Under the pieces are notes generated by a model. That model saw only the letters and a program-made list of their open reading frames with translations. It searched no databases and had not been told where the DNA came from. The position numbers were made by a program, and so were the translations under genes. 34,131 nt of DNA from Marinosulfonomonas sp. (GTDB lineage: Bacteria > Pseudomonadota > Alphaproteobacteria > Rhodobacterales > Rhodobacteraceae). Shown here piece by piece: positions 23,629 to 32,227 of this stretch. The DNA lies in contig WFNH01000010.1 in NCBI GenBank assembly GCA_015488685.1, positions 1-34,131 on the forward strand, read 5' to 3'. The first letter of the stretch is position 1. Every line of letters starts with the position of its first letter.

Positions 23629-24540
23629 TTATTCTCGCAAACTTTGCCAATCGGTCAGCCCCTTGAACCGACCAGCAAGAAAATCCAGAAAAACGCGCAC
23701 TTTGGCGGGCATGTAACGCGCATCCAAATATACTGAATGAATATCAAGGGATGAAGACGGATAATCTGCAAGAACCCTCTCCAGATTTCCGGCGGTAACA
23801 TCTTGGGTCACAACATAATCAGGACAAAGGCCAATTCCTTCTCCTGCAACCACCAGATCACGAACGGCCAGTGCACTGTTGACCATATACCCGCCGTTCA
23901 CTGCAATCTTCTGCATCTGCCCATTGATTAGGAACGGCCATGCGCCACCGGAACGCAGGTTTGTATCCTGAATACATTGACAGCCATTCAAATGGCGTGG
24001 CGTTTCCGGGGGCGTATTTGCAGCCAGATAATCGGGCGAGGCAACTGCCCACAATTCGGTTACTGCCAGTTTGCGCGCGATCAGGCTCGAATCATCCAGC
24101 GTTCCTATCCTGATTGCCAAATCAAACCCTTCATCAGCCAGATCAATGAACCTGTCACTTAACCGCAATTCAATGGCCAAATCAGGGTGCTGCTGTCTGA
24201 ACTGGCGAACAAGAGGTTGCACATAGAGTTCCCCGAATGTTGTTGGTGCAGCAAGACGCAGTATTCCTTTTAATGCCTTGCTGTCATCTCTGACCGCCCC
24301 CTCCAACGCATCGAAATCTTCAAGCAAACGGGCGCAGCGGGGATAGTATCGTTGCCCGGCATCAGTCAGGCTTAGGGTGCGGGTTGTTCTGTGCAGCAGG
24401 CGCACCGACAAATGGTCTTCTAACTGGGCAATGTATTTACTGGCCAGTTTGTTTGATATTCCGATGCGATCAGCTGCGGCGGTAAACGATCCGGTTTCAA
24501 CCGTCGCCACAAAGGTTCTCATTCCTGTAATCATATCCAT
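23629..24540 (-). CDS. LysR-family transcriptional regulator
   Basis: A 303-aa regulator with the N-terminal winged helix-turn-helix (MRTFVATVETGSFTAAADR, ISNKLASKYIAQLEDHLSVR, LLHRTTRTLSLTDAG) and a C-terminal effector-binding domain (GILRLAAPTTFGELYVQPLV, DLAIRIGTLDDSSLIARKL, GEGIGLCPDYVV). It resembles the CrgA/DmlR-like subgroup. It diverges from the secreted SnoaL-like gene, the normal layout for a LysR regulator and its target, with a clear dyad in the gap. The inducer is not predictable; a quinone or aromatic compound fits the downstream hydroquinone reductase. Met at 24534 is an alternative start. Confidence 0.9.
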   Translation of the reverse strand: MDMITGMRTFVATVETGSFTAAADRIGISNKLASKYIAQLEDHLSVRLLHRTTRTLSLTDAGQRYYPRCARLLEDFDALEGAVRDDSKALKGILRLAAPTTFGELYVQPLVRQFRQQHPDLAIELRLSDRFIDLADEGFDLAIRIGTLDDSSLIARKLAVTELWAVASPDYLAANTPPETPRHLNGCQCIQDTNLRSGGAWPFLINGQMQKIAVNGGYMVNSALAVRDLVVAGEGIGLCPDYVVTQDVTAGNLERVLADYPSSSLDIHSVYLDARYMPAKVRVFLDFLAGRFKGLTDWQSLRE

Positions 24541-24541
24541 A

Positions 24542-24564
24542 ATTATCTATATCATGGCGATAAT
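24542..24564. promoter_or_regulatory. Putative LysR operator ATTATC-N11-GATAAT
   Basis: Perfect 6-bp arms are separated by 11 bases, fitting the T-N11-A rule for LysR-type binding sites. It lies immediately upstream of the lysR start, so binding should also repress lysR. An overlapping second dyad, GGCGA-N7-TCGCC (24556-24572), may be part of the same site. It is about 110 bp upstream of the divergent target gene. Confidence 0.6.
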
Positions 24565-24674
24565 AATTCGCCAATACCGCCATTTTAAAACATAATCGTT
24601 TTCCGCATGTTCAGCTTATCGAAAGGGGCAACAGGCAACCCGCCGCCCCGCAACAAACTGAAAAGGAACATGTC

Positions 24675-25238
24675 ATGAAACTCAAATCACTTCTCACCAC
24701 AGCCGTTATCGCCCTTGCCGCCAACGCCGCCTCGGCACAGGATCCCAGTTATTTTGAGGGCGGAATTACGCCCGGCCAGTTTTACTCTGGTGGTGCTTCG
24801 GATGGTCCGCTGGGCGATCAGCATCTGAAGACATTCGATGAGCTGGATTTCGATGTCTTTAGCAATCAGGACTGGTCGCGCCTGCATGAAAGCCACGCAG
24901 ACGACATCATTGTTACATGGCCGGACGGACATTCGACCGTGGGCATTGATGTTCATATTGAAGATCTGAAAAAGCTTTTTATCCACGCCCCGGACACCGA
25001 AATCAAACTGCATCCCGTTCGTATTGCCTCGGGTGACTGGACGGCTGTGATCGGCGTTATGACCGGCACATTCACCGAACCGATGCCCATTGGCGATGGC
25101 AAATTCATCGAGCCGACAGGAAACCGGTTCGAATTGAAGATGTCCACCATCGCATTCTGGCAGAATGGAGAGATGGTTCACGAATGGCTGTTCTGGGACA
25201 ACGCCACCTACGCGGCCCAACTGGGCATAGGAGGCTGA
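24675..25238 (+). CDS. Secreted SnoaL/NTF2-like protein
   Basis: A 187-aa protein with a Sec signal peptide (SLLTTAVIALAANAASAQ) and an NTF2-like alpha+beta fold as in SnoaL-type cyclases or ester-cyclase homologues: DWSRLHESHADDIIVTWPDG, PVRIASGDWTAVIGVMTGTF, STIAFWQNGEMVHEWLFWD. Such proteins may bind or isomerise small ring compounds, but no catalytic assignment is possible from sequence alone. Export to the periplasm is notable for this family. AAAAGGA lies seven bases before the ATG. It is followed after 77 bp by the hydroquinone reductase gene, and both probably respond to the divergent LysR regulator. Confidence 0.75.
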   Translation: MKLKSLLTTAVIALAANAASAQDPSYFEGGITPGQFYSGGASDGPLGDQHLKTFDELDFDVFSNQDWSRLHESHADDIIVTWPDGHSTVGIDVHIEDLKKLFIHAPDTEIKLHPVRIASGDWTAVIGVMTGTFTEPMPIGDGKFIEPTGNRFELKMSTIAFWQNGEMVHEWLFWDNATYAAQLGIGG

Positions 25239-25258
25239 CCTTATTCTTCCGTATTCTT

Positions 25259-25286
25259 CCGTCTGCGCAAGCATCTGTGCAGACGG
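25259..25286 (+). other. Intercistronic hairpin with adjacent direct repeat
   Basis: CCGTCTGCGCA and TGTGCAGACGG pair over 11 positions (one G-T wobble) around a six-base loop. No T-run follows, so it may be a processing or attenuating structure rather than a terminator. Just upstream ATTCTTCCGT is present twice in tandem (25243-25262), possibly a replication slip. Confidence 0.5.
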
Positions 25287-25315
25287 CCAATCGTATATGT
25301 AAAAGGGAAATAAAC

Positions 25316-26287
25316 ATGCTTATTCAAGGTAAGTGGACATCTGACTGGCATCCGGTTCAGGCCAAAGACAAAACCGGCCGCTTTATTCGCCAGACCTCGG
25401 AATTCAGAAACTGGGTCACACCAGATGGAGCAGTTGGCCCAACAGGCATTGGCGGTTTCAAGGCCGAAGCAGGGCGCTATCGGTTGTATGTTGCCTTGAT
25501 CTGCCCTTGGGCTTCTCGCGCATTGATTGCCCGATCATTAAAGGGGTTGGATAATATTGTTCCCGTAACTGTTGTTGAGCCGTTTCTGACCGATCAAGGC
25601 TGGCAGTTTGGTGACTATCCTGGCGCAGATTTGGACCCTCTGTTTAACGCCAGATATATGCACCAAATATATACTCGCGCGGCACCAGATTATTCGGGCC
25701 GTGCCACGGTTCCGGTTCTGTGGGATATGAAACAGAATGTGATGGTAAACAACGAAAGCGCCGATATTCTTCGTATGTTCAACTCGGCGTTCGATGGATT
25801 GGCGCCGGAGTCGATCAACCTATATCCTGCTCATTTGGCGTCCGAGATTGATCAGCTGTCCCCATGGTTATACCACAACCTAAACAACGGCGTTTACAAA
25901 GCCGGTTTTGCATCCAGTCAGGCGGCCTATGACGAAGCCGTTGCCAATGTATTTTCAGCACTCGATCAGTTGGAGGAGCGGCTTTTGGATGGTCACACGT
26001 TTCTATTGGGTGACAATCTGACAGAAGCTGACATACGTCTGTTTGTCACATTAATCCGGTTTGACGCGGCCTATCATGGCCTTTTCAAAACCAACTTGCG
26101 ACGCATAACCGATTACCCGATCCTGCAATCCTATCTTACACGAGTCCTGAACTTTCCCGGCATTGCCAAAACGGTAAATATGGAACACATCAAGGCCGGG
26201 TATTACTCGATCAAGGCATTAAACCCTTCTGGCATTATTCCCAATGGGCCAGATGATATTGGACAACTGGTAAAAGATGCCCAATAA
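25316..26287 (+). CDS. Glutathionyl-hydroquinone reductase (Xi-class GST)
   Basis: A 323-aa cytoplasmic enzyme that reduces S-glutathionyl-hydroquinones with glutathione. The family motif CPWA is present with catalytic Cys63 in RLYVALICPWASRAL, the same residue number as in E. coli YqjG. VVEPFLTDQGWQF, ARYMHQIYTRA, TVPVLWDMKQN with NNESADILRMFN, and the C-terminal helical GST domain (LLGDNLTEADIRLFVTLIRF) complete it. The ATG at 25316 follows AAGGGAAATAAAC; an ORF extension upstream would overlap the previous gene. It likely protects against quinones and is probably co-regulated with the SnoaL-like gene. The stop is only 8 bp from the convergent dctM stop. Confidence 0.9.
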   Translation: MLIQGKWTSDWHPVQAKDKTGRFIRQTSEFRNWVTPDGAVGPTGIGGFKAEAGRYRLYVALICPWASRALIARSLKGLDNIVPVTVVEPFLTDQGWQFGDYPGADLDPLFNARYMHQIYTRAAPDYSGRATVPVLWDMKQNVMVNNESADILRMFNSAFDGLAPESINLYPAHLASEIDQLSPWLYHNLNNGVYKAGFASSQAAYDEAVANVFSALDQLEERLLDGHTFLLGDNLTEADIRLFVTLIRFDAAYHGLFKTNLRRITDYPILQSYLTRVLNFPGIAKTVNMEHIKAGYYSIKALNPSGIIPNGPDDIGQLVKDAQ

Positions 26288-26295
26288 CAGATTGA

Positions 26296-27765
26296 CTACT
26301 CCAGCAATACCCTTGGCAACCACAGTGCAATTTCCGGAAACGCCATCACCATGCCCAGCCCGAACAGTTGCAACAGCACAAAGGGCACAATCCCCGCATA
26401 GATTTGCTGGATCTTGATCGATTTTGGTGCGACCGCTTTCATATAGAACAGCGCAAAACCAAACGGCGGGGTCAGGAACGAGGTTTGCAGGTTCACCGCC
26501 AACAGGATGGCGAACCAGTAGACCGTGTCCACTTTGGCGACGTGATCGCCGAAATCCAGCTGCTGGATAATCGGGGCGAAAACCGGCAGCACGATCAGGG
26601 TGATTTCAATCCAGTCAAAGAAGAAGCCCAGAACGAATACGATCCCCATCAACATAAACAACAGACCCCACGACCCAAGGCCAAGCGATTCCACCAGATC
26701 AACCACAATCACATCCCCGCCCAATGACCGGAACACGAAGGAAAACAGCGTTGCGCCAACGAACAGGCCGAATATCATGGCATTGGTCAGCGCGGTGCTT
26801 TCCATCACTTCGGACACCACTTTCCAGAAATTTTTCAGACTCTGCCAAAAGCTGCCTTTGACGCCTACGTCCTTAACCTTTTCGCCGGTGACGAACATTT
26901 CCATCGGCTCGACCCCCAGCGCGGGCAGGATCACAAGGTTGAACAACCCCAGCAGGATTGACCCCATTGCGCCAACACCGGCGGCTTCGGTCGGAGTGGC
27001 AAGCCCGATCAGGATCGATCCAAGAACCGCCGTGATCAGCAAAACGGGGGGCACAAACGACCGCAGTACCATCAGCAGGATTGGGCCCAGCGTTTGCGGC
27101 CCTACGCTGGCATCCAGACGCGGTGCCAGTTTGGGGTTCAGCGTGCAGCGCACGATGATGTAGATAAAGTAAAGGCTGGCCAGCAACAGGCCGGGGAATA
27201 CGGCGGCGACAAACAGGTTGCCGACCGAACGGCCCAGCAGATCGGCCATGATCACCAGCATGATGGAGGGCGGGATCAGGATACCCAATGTGCCCGACGC
27301 AGCAATCGTGCCGGTGGACAGGCGTGCATCATAGCCCTGCTCGATCATCACCGGCAGCGCCAGCAGTGACATCATCACAACCGATGCGCCGATAATCCCC
27401 GTTGTAGCGGCCAGAATGGTGCCCATCAGGGTCACCGCCAATGCTAGCCCGCCAGGGATGCGGCGCAACAATACCTGCAAGCAATTCAACAGATCGCGGG
27501 CGATGCCGGATCGTTCCAGCATCGTGCCCATAAGGATGAACATCGGCACCGCTGTTAGCAGCAGGTTTTCGGAAACGGCGCCATATATGCGCGACGGAAT
27601 CGCGCCGAATTGCGGCCAGTCAAACAGCCACGGGTCGATCCAGATCGCCAGCAAGGCAAAGCCCAACCCGACACCGCCCAGAACAAATGCCACCGGAAAG
27701 CCGGAAAACAAAAAGATACCCAGCGCGCCGAACATGGCGAGCGGCAGAATTTCCTCGATGCCCAT
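26296..27765 (-). CDS. dctM: TRAP transporter large permease (DctM)
   Basis: The 489-aa inner-membrane protein has 12 or more helices and is the sodium-coupled translocation subunit of a TRAP uptake system. Typical segments are visible: LFSGFPVAFVLGGVGLGFAL, GTMLERSGIARDLL, GTLGILIPPSIMLVIMADLL and SFLTPPFGFALFYMKAVAP. A long cytosolic insertion between helices (EPMEMFVTGEKVKDVGVKGS and following) marks it as the extended DctM subtype. The ATG at 27765 is preceded by GGAGATATAAC and lies one base after the dctQ stop; an upstream in-frame start would overlap dctQ. It acts with the binding protein at 28403-29443. Confidence 0.92.
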   Translation of the reverse strand: MGIEEILPLAMFGALGIFLFSGFPVAFVLGGVGLGFALLAIWIDPWLFDWPQFGAIPSRIYGAVSENLLLTAVPMFILMGTMLERSGIARDLLNCLQVLLRRIPGGLALAVTLMGTILAATTGIIGASVVMMSLLALPVMIEQGYDARLSTGTIAASGTLGILIPPSIMLVIMADLLGRSVGNLFVAAVFPGLLLASLYFIYIIVRCTLNPKLAPRLDASVGPQTLGPILLMVLRSFVPPVLLITAVLGSILIGLATPTEAAGVGAMGSILLGLFNLVILPALGVEPMEMFVTGEKVKDVGVKGSFWQSLKNFWKVVSEVMESTALTNAMIFGLFVGATLFSFVFRSLGGDVIVVDLVESLGLGSWGLLFMLMGIVFVLGFFFDWIEITLIVLPVFAPIIQQLDFGDHVAKVDTVYWFAILLAVNLQTSFLTPPFGFALFYMKAVAPKSIKIQQIYAGIVPFVLLQLFGLGMVMAFPEIALWLPRVLLE

Positions 27766-27766
27766 G

Positions 27767-28330
27767 TTATATCTCCTCGCCCAGCATTTCGGCGGCCTGA
27801 TCCGGCGGCAATTGTCCGCGCAGACCGGCAACCGCTTTGATCAGTTGCGAAAGGCCCGCGATGCCGATCAGGGCAAACATGATAGGAAGGCTGACTTTCA
27901 ACGCCCAGCTATAGGGAAGGCCGATAATGGATTTCGATATTTCGTGTTCCAGAAAAGACGTGTGGGTGTAAGCGGCAGAGTAATATCCGGCGATGCTGAC
28001 AAACGGCAGCAGGAACAGCACAAGCCCAAGGATTTCAACCCAGTATTTTCCACGCATGGAAAACCTGTCGCGCAACAAATCAATGCGCACATGGCTGCCC
28101 TTTATCAGGGCATATCCCAACATCATTGTAAAAAAGTAGGAGTGCAGCCAGTATTCGGATTCCTGCACTTTTGTGGAATTCAGGCCAAACGGTTTCGGCA
28201 CCCCGAAATACCGCGTGCCAACATCATAGCAGACGGTGATAACCAGCAGCAGCCCCGCCCATTTGAAGATGCGCGCGATCAGGGTCAGGAACCCGTCAAA
28301 CACCGCACTAAGTTTCAACAATGCCTGCAT
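27767..28330 (-). CDS. dctQ: TRAP transporter small permease (DctQ)
   Basis: A 187-aa membrane protein with four helices (for example FKWAGLLLVITVCYDVGTRY, SYFFTMMLGYALIKGSHVRI, WVEILGLVLFLLPFVSIAG, SLPIMFALIGIAGLSQLI). The second helix ends with the family's G-HVRIDLLRDR motif. It pairs with dctM in the membrane and stabilises it. It starts ATG 28330, about 70 bp after the binding-protein gene, and precedes dctM by one base. The acidic C-terminus (EMLGEEI) is encoded by the dctM ribosome-binding site region. Confidence 0.9.
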   Translation of the reverse strand: MQALLKLSAVFDGFLTLIARIFKWAGLLLVITVCYDVGTRYFGVPKPFGLNSTKVQESEYWLHSYFFTMMLGYALIKGSHVRIDLLRDRFSMRGKYWVEILGLVLFLLPFVSIAGYYSAAYTHTSFLEHEISKSIIGLPYSWALKVSLPIMFALIGIAGLSQLIKAVAGLRGQLPPDQAAEMLGEEI

Positions 28331-28402
28331 GATATATCCGCCCCTTACCGTGAAAAAGCTGCGCGACCCCGCCTTTGGAACAGGGCCGCGCGGTCTTGGT
28401 TC

Positions 28403-29443
28403 TTACTTCAGGTACCCGTACTCGGCCCAAAGTTTGTATTCTTCACGATAGGCCTGAAGGGACGCCCAGACGCGTGCGAAATCTTCGTTATCCGCAGCTT
28501 GTTCGGCGGCAACCTCGTTCCACTTTTCCTCAAAAACAGCCAGTTCATCGTCTGTCCAGCGGTGCAGGGTCACGCCTTTATCAACAAGCTCTTTCAGGGC
28601 CTTGGCCTGAATGGCCTCGCCCTCGGCCAGGCCCATTGCGACATTGGCCTTGCAGGCGGTTTCGATCACAGCGTGCTGTTGATCATCCATCGCGTTCCAC
28701 TTGTCCATATTGACCATGAATTCAAGGAATGTGGATTGCTGGTGCCAGCCGGGGAAATAGTAATGCTTGGCAACCTGATAAAAGCCCAGCTTCAGATCAA
28801 TCGCGGGCATGGAAAATTCGGTCGCATCAATCGCGCCGCGTTCCAGCGCCGGATAGATGTCGGCGGCGGCCAGAAGCTGTGTATCAACCCCCAGCTTTTG
28901 CATCACCTTGGCCCCCAGACCAAAGAAGCGCATTTTAAGACCCTTCAGGTCATCAATCGAATTGATCGGCTCACGGAACCAGCCCGAAGCCTCGGGCGCG
29001 ATGATGCCGCAGACGTTGACGTGGATGTTATGACGCGCGTAAATCTCCTGCATCATTTCCTCGCCGCCGCCGTAATACATCCAGCCAAGGTATTCCCCCG
29101 CGGACGGCCCGAACGGAACGGTCGTGAACAGTGTCACGGCAGGTTCTTTCCCCGCCCAATACCCGGGCGCAGACCAGCCGGAATCAACCGCACCGGATTT
29201 GATGGCGTCAAATAGTTCCAGCGCAGGTACCAGCGCACCCGGTTCGAACATTTTAACCTGAAGACTGCCACCGGATGTTACATTGATATTGCTTTCCAGC
29301 TGCTTGCCCAACGTGCCCAGTTGCACCAGCCCCGAAGGAAAGGTCGAGCCCATTTTCAACCGTATTGTATCAGCAGATGCACCGCTGACCGTGGCCAGCG
29401 TCATTGCCGCACCGACAAGTGTCGCACTAAATAGTTTCTTCAT
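28403..29443 (-). CDS. dctP: TRAP transporter substrate-binding protein, TakP-like
   Basis: A 346-aa periplasmic binding protein with the signal peptide FSATLVGAAMTLATVSGASA. Core DctP motifs are SGGSLQVKMFEPGALVPALE, PEASGWFREPINSIDDLKG, MRFFGLGAKVMQKLGV, ALERGAIDATEFSMP and FYQVAKHYYFPGWHQQ. The last three strongly recall TakP of Rhodobacter sphaeroides, which binds 2-oxoacids such as pyruvate and 2-oxobutyrate. A 2-oxoacid substrate is therefore the best guess and agrees with the neighbouring ThDP enzymes. GGGAGA precedes the ATG. It is first of the three TRAP genes, about 85 bp after the ThDP enzyme gene. Confidence 0.9.
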   Translation of the reverse strand: MKKLFSATLVGAAMTLATVSGASADTIRLKMGSTFPSGLVQLGTLGKQLESNINVTSGGSLQVKMFEPGALVPALELFDAIKSGAVDSGWSAPGYWAGKEPAVTLFTTVPFGPSAGEYLGWMYYGGGEEMMQEIYARHNIHVNVCGIIAPEASGWFREPINSIDDLKGLKMRFFGLGAKVMQKLGVDTQLLAAADIYPALERGAIDATEFSMPAIDLKLGFYQVAKHYYFPGWHQQSTFLEFMVNMDKWNAMDDQQHAVIETACKANVAMGLAEGEAIQAKALKELVDKGVTLHRWTDDELAVFEEKWNEVAAEQAADNEDFARVWASLQAYREEYKLWAEYGYLK

Positions 29444-29495
29444 TTGTTAGTCTCCCTATTGATGCCAACTCTAACCGGTTGGCGGATGATAATAG

Positions 29496-29509
29496 CGGGG
29501 TTTACCCCG
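29496..29509 (-). other. Small hairpin between ThDP gene and dctP
   Basis: CGGGG-TTTA-CCCCG forms a tight stem in the 85-bp gap. No T-run follows on the minus strand, so it is at best a weak attenuator or an RNA end-protector separating the enzyme genes from the transporter genes. Confidence 0.35.
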
Positions 29510-29528
29510 TCTTTATTTTCGGCATTTA

Positions 29529-31259
29529 TCAGGCAACCCGATCACCTTTCTTGATTTTCACGGTGCGGTTATCGACTGCGGGCAACATGCGCGACGGATC
29601 GCGTGTGACCATCACGTCAATCACCGTTGGCCGCCCTTTTTCCGCAAGGGCTGCGGCCAGTGCGGGGGCCAGATCGTCGGGCGTTTCCACACGGATCCCC
29701 TGACAACCCATCGCCTGCGCCACATTGGCGTAATTGGTTTCCGACAGGTCCGAGGATTGGTAATTCCCTTCGCCATACATCAGATGTTGCAGCGCCTTGA
29801 CATAGCCGGAGGCAGCATTATTCACCACGATCACCGTCAGCCCCAGCCCCATGCGCCGCGCGGTTTCCAATTCGCCCAGCACCATGTTGAAACCGCCATC
29901 GCCGGTCAGCCCGACAACCACCGCATCGGGTGCCGCCAGTTGCGCCCCCATCGCGCCGGGCAACCCGTATCCGATGCTGGCAAAACCGCGATCCGGCACA
30001 AAGGAACGCGTGGCTTTCTTGGTGTCAAACAACAGGCCGCCCCAGTGGGCCGCAAAGCCGCCATCGGCAACCAGATAGCCATCCTCGGGCAGGGCCTTGT
30101 TGATCTCGGTGATCAGGCGGGCCATGTGGACGGGGGATTCGCCGGAATAAAGCCGTTCCGACACATCCCGCCGCCACGCTTCCATCGCCGCCGGAATTTC
30201 CGCCAGATACTCGGCGCGACTGGCCTTTTGCTCCGCCGCATTTGCGGCCAGCGCCGCCGTGATATCCTGCAACCCCGCCTTGGCATCGCCCCACAGACGC
30301 AGGGTGGGTTGATAGGTGCGGCCCATTTCCTCGGCCACGGAATCCAGATGGATCACCCGCGCACAAGCAGCCGGAATGGAATAGCGTTTGGTGGCGATTT
30401 CACCCAGTTTACAGCCGACCACCAACAGGCAATCGCTTTTGTCGATCAGATCGTTTGCTATCCGGTCATAACGCCCGAACAACCCGGCACTTAGCGGGCT
30501 GTTACAGGCAATCGCCCCCTTGCCGGTCAGCGTATGGGCCACGGGAATGCCGCAAGCCTCGGCCAATTCTGTCACCGCCCCTTGTGCGGCAGACAGATGT
30601 ATCCCGCCCCCGACCAGCATCATCGGGCGTTTCGCAGCGGCCAGCATTTTCGCGGCTTCAACCACCCCGTCCGCATCGGGACGGCACCGGATCGCCGGTA
30701 TTCGGCAATGCGCCGGATCGGCCACGAAATCGGCCTCGTCAAACTCCAGCACGCCATGCGCCACATCTTCGGGCACAGACACGACCACCGGACCGGGGCG
30801 GCCCGACGTGGCCAGCATGAACGCCCGCCGGATCAGTTCGGGTATCCGCGCCACCGCTTCCACCCGCAGCAATTCCTTACAAGCGGGACGCAAGATGGTC
30901 ACCTGATCGGTTTCCTGCGTCATGTTCTTGCCCGCGTGATCACGGTTGGCGTCACCAATAATCGCCACGATGGGCGTGCCCGCATTCAACGCCTCGACCA
31001 GACCGGTCACAAGGTTCGTCGCCCCCGGCCCCAGCGTGGCATCCACCAGCCCGACACGGTTCGACACCTTGGCATAGGCATCCGCCGCGAACACCGCACA
31101 GCGTTCGTCATTGATCAGATTGTGGTTCAGCCCCAGCCGCCGCGCCGCGTCATAGAACGGCAACAGTTGAAACCCGCCCATGCCGAACATCGGACCGGCA
31201 TCATGGGCCAGCAACATGCGGGCGATGGCTTCGCCACCGGTGATTTCGATATTGCTCAT
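29529..31259 (-). CDS. Acetolactate synthase-like ThDP-dependent enzyme
   Basis: A 576-aa member of the acetolactate synthase/benzoylformate decarboxylase superfamily. Domains in order: an N-terminal pyrimidine-binding domain with the activating glutamate in LINDERCAVFAADAYAK, a central Rossmann-like domain (LVGGGIHLSAAQGAVTELAE), and a C-terminal pyrophosphate domain with the GDG...NN motif (GLTGDGGFNMVLGELE, then VNNAASGY). The substrate is not predictable; 2-oxoacid decarboxylation or carboligation is the general chemistry. It is coupled to the E1 beta gene by a four-base overlap (ATGA) and followed by a 2-oxoacid-type TRAP system, so it is probably part of one catabolic route. No FAD-dependent acetolactate synthase small subunit is nearby, arguing against branched-chain amino acid synthesis. 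Confidence 0.88.
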   Translation of the reverse strand: MSNIEITGGEAIARMLLAHDAGPMFGMGGFQLLPFYDAARRLGLNHNLINDERCAVFAADAYAKVSNRVGLVDATLGPGATNLVTGLVEALNAGTPIVAIIGDANRDHAGKNMTQETDQVTILRPACKELLRVEAVARIPELIRRAFMLATSGRPGPVVVSVPEDVAHGVLEFDEADFVADPAHCRIPAIRCRPDADGVVEAAKMLAAAKRPMMLVGGGIHLSAAQGAVTELAEACGIPVAHTLTGKGAIACNSPLSAGLFGRYDRIANDLIDKSDCLLVVGCKLGEIATKRYSIPAACARVIHLDSVAEEMGRTYQPTLRLWGDAKAGLQDITAALAANAAEQKASRAEYLAEIPAAMEAWRRDVSERLYSGESPVHMARLITEINKALPEDGYLVADGGFAAHWGGLLFDTKKATRSFVPDRGFASIGYGLPGAMGAQLAAPDAVVVGLTGDGGFNMVLGELETARRMGLGLTVIVVNNAASGYVKALQHLMYGEGNYQSSDLSETNYANVAQAMGCQGIRVETPDDLAPALAAALAEKGRPTVIDVMVTRDPSRMLPAVDNRTVKIKKGDRVA

Positions 31260-32227
31260 TTGCCCATTGTCTCCTTTGCCGCTGTGACGATCATCTGTTC
31301 GGTCACGCGCATTTTATCCTCGAGGTTGGGCGCATAAGCGACCAGTGAACGCGGCGCGCCCAAACGGCGCACGGGGCCGCGCAGGGCATCGCCCGCCTGC
31401 TCGACCACAGTCGCCACCACTTCGGCGCCAAAACCGCCCACAGCCACCGATTCATGCGCCACCACCAGACGGCCGGTTTTACGAACCGAGGAAACCACCG
31501 CTTCCTTGTCCCACGGCCACAGGCTACGCAGATCGATCACTTCGGCATCGACGCCTTGGGCGGCCAGCGTTTTTGCCGCCTGCACGCACAGGTTTGCTGT
31601 GTCGGACCAGCTGACCAGCGTCACATCCGCGCCTTGCCGGCGCACCGCCGCCTTGCCCAATTCGATCTCCAGCGAAGTATCCACCTCGCCCTCCATCCCC
31701 CAGATGTTTTTGTGTTCCAGATAGACCACCGGATCATCACAACGGATCGCGGCCTTCATCATCGAATAATTGTCCTGCGGCGTGGCGGGGCACAGCACCA
31801 CCAGACCGGGGATATGCACATACCAGCTTTCCAGCGACTGGCTGTGTTGTGCCGCCGAGGAGCGCCACAAACCGATCGGTTTTCGAATGACCATCGGCGC
31901 GCGAGACTGGCCGCCGAACATGAACCGCGCCTTGGCGATCTGGTTTACCAATTCATCGGTCGCACATAGTGCAAAATCGGAAAACCGCATCTCGACCACA
32001 GGCCGCGTGCCCACCATCGCCGCACCAAAGGCCGCACCCATGATGGCGGCTTCGGAAATAGGGGTGTCGGCCACACGGTCGGGGCCGAATTCATCCTGCA
32101 AGCCCAGATATTGCCCAAAGACCGAGCCACGCCCCAGATCCTCGCCCACGCACCAGACGGTTTCGTCCGCCTGCATCATTTCGCGCAGCGCTTCGCGGCT
32201 GGCCTCGACGAATGTCATTTTAACCAT
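31256..32227 (-). CDS. 2-oxoacid/acetoin dehydrogenase-type E1 beta subunit
   Basis: The 323-aa beta chain of a heterotetrameric ThDP-dependent E1. It has a transketolase-like pyrimidine domain (FGAAMVGTRPVVEMRFSDF, QIAKARFMFGGQSRAPMVIR) and a transketolase C-terminal domain (KTGRLVVAHESVAVGGFGAE). The ATG at 32227 overlaps the alpha stop by one base, with GGAGG seven bases upstream. Closest families are pyruvate dehydrogenase E1 beta (PdhB) and acetoin dehydrogenase AcoB. No E2 or E3 gene is in the window. The enzyme could borrow them, or it could act without the full complex. Confidence 0.9.
   Translation of the reverse strand: MVKMTFVEASREALREMMQADETVWCVGEDLGRGSVFGQYLGLQDEFGPDRVADTPISEAAIMGAAFGAAMVGTRPVVEMRFSDFALCATDELVNQIAKARFMFGGQSRAPMVIRKPIGLWRSSAAQHSQSLESWYVHIPGLVVLCPATPQDNYSMMKAAIRCDDPVVYLEHKNIWGMEGEVDTSLEIELGKAAVRRQGADVTLVSWSDTANLCVQAAKTLAAQGVDAEVIDLRSLWPWDKEAVVSSVRKTGRLVVAHESVAVGGFGAEVVATVVEQAGDALRGPVRRLGAPRSLVAYAPNLEDKMRVTEQMIVTAAKETMGK

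Noticed and set aside
28331-28402. Terminator between dctP and dctQ
   Set aside because: GC-rich complementary stretches exist but are mismatched and there is no T-run; the three TRAP genes are normally co-transcribed.
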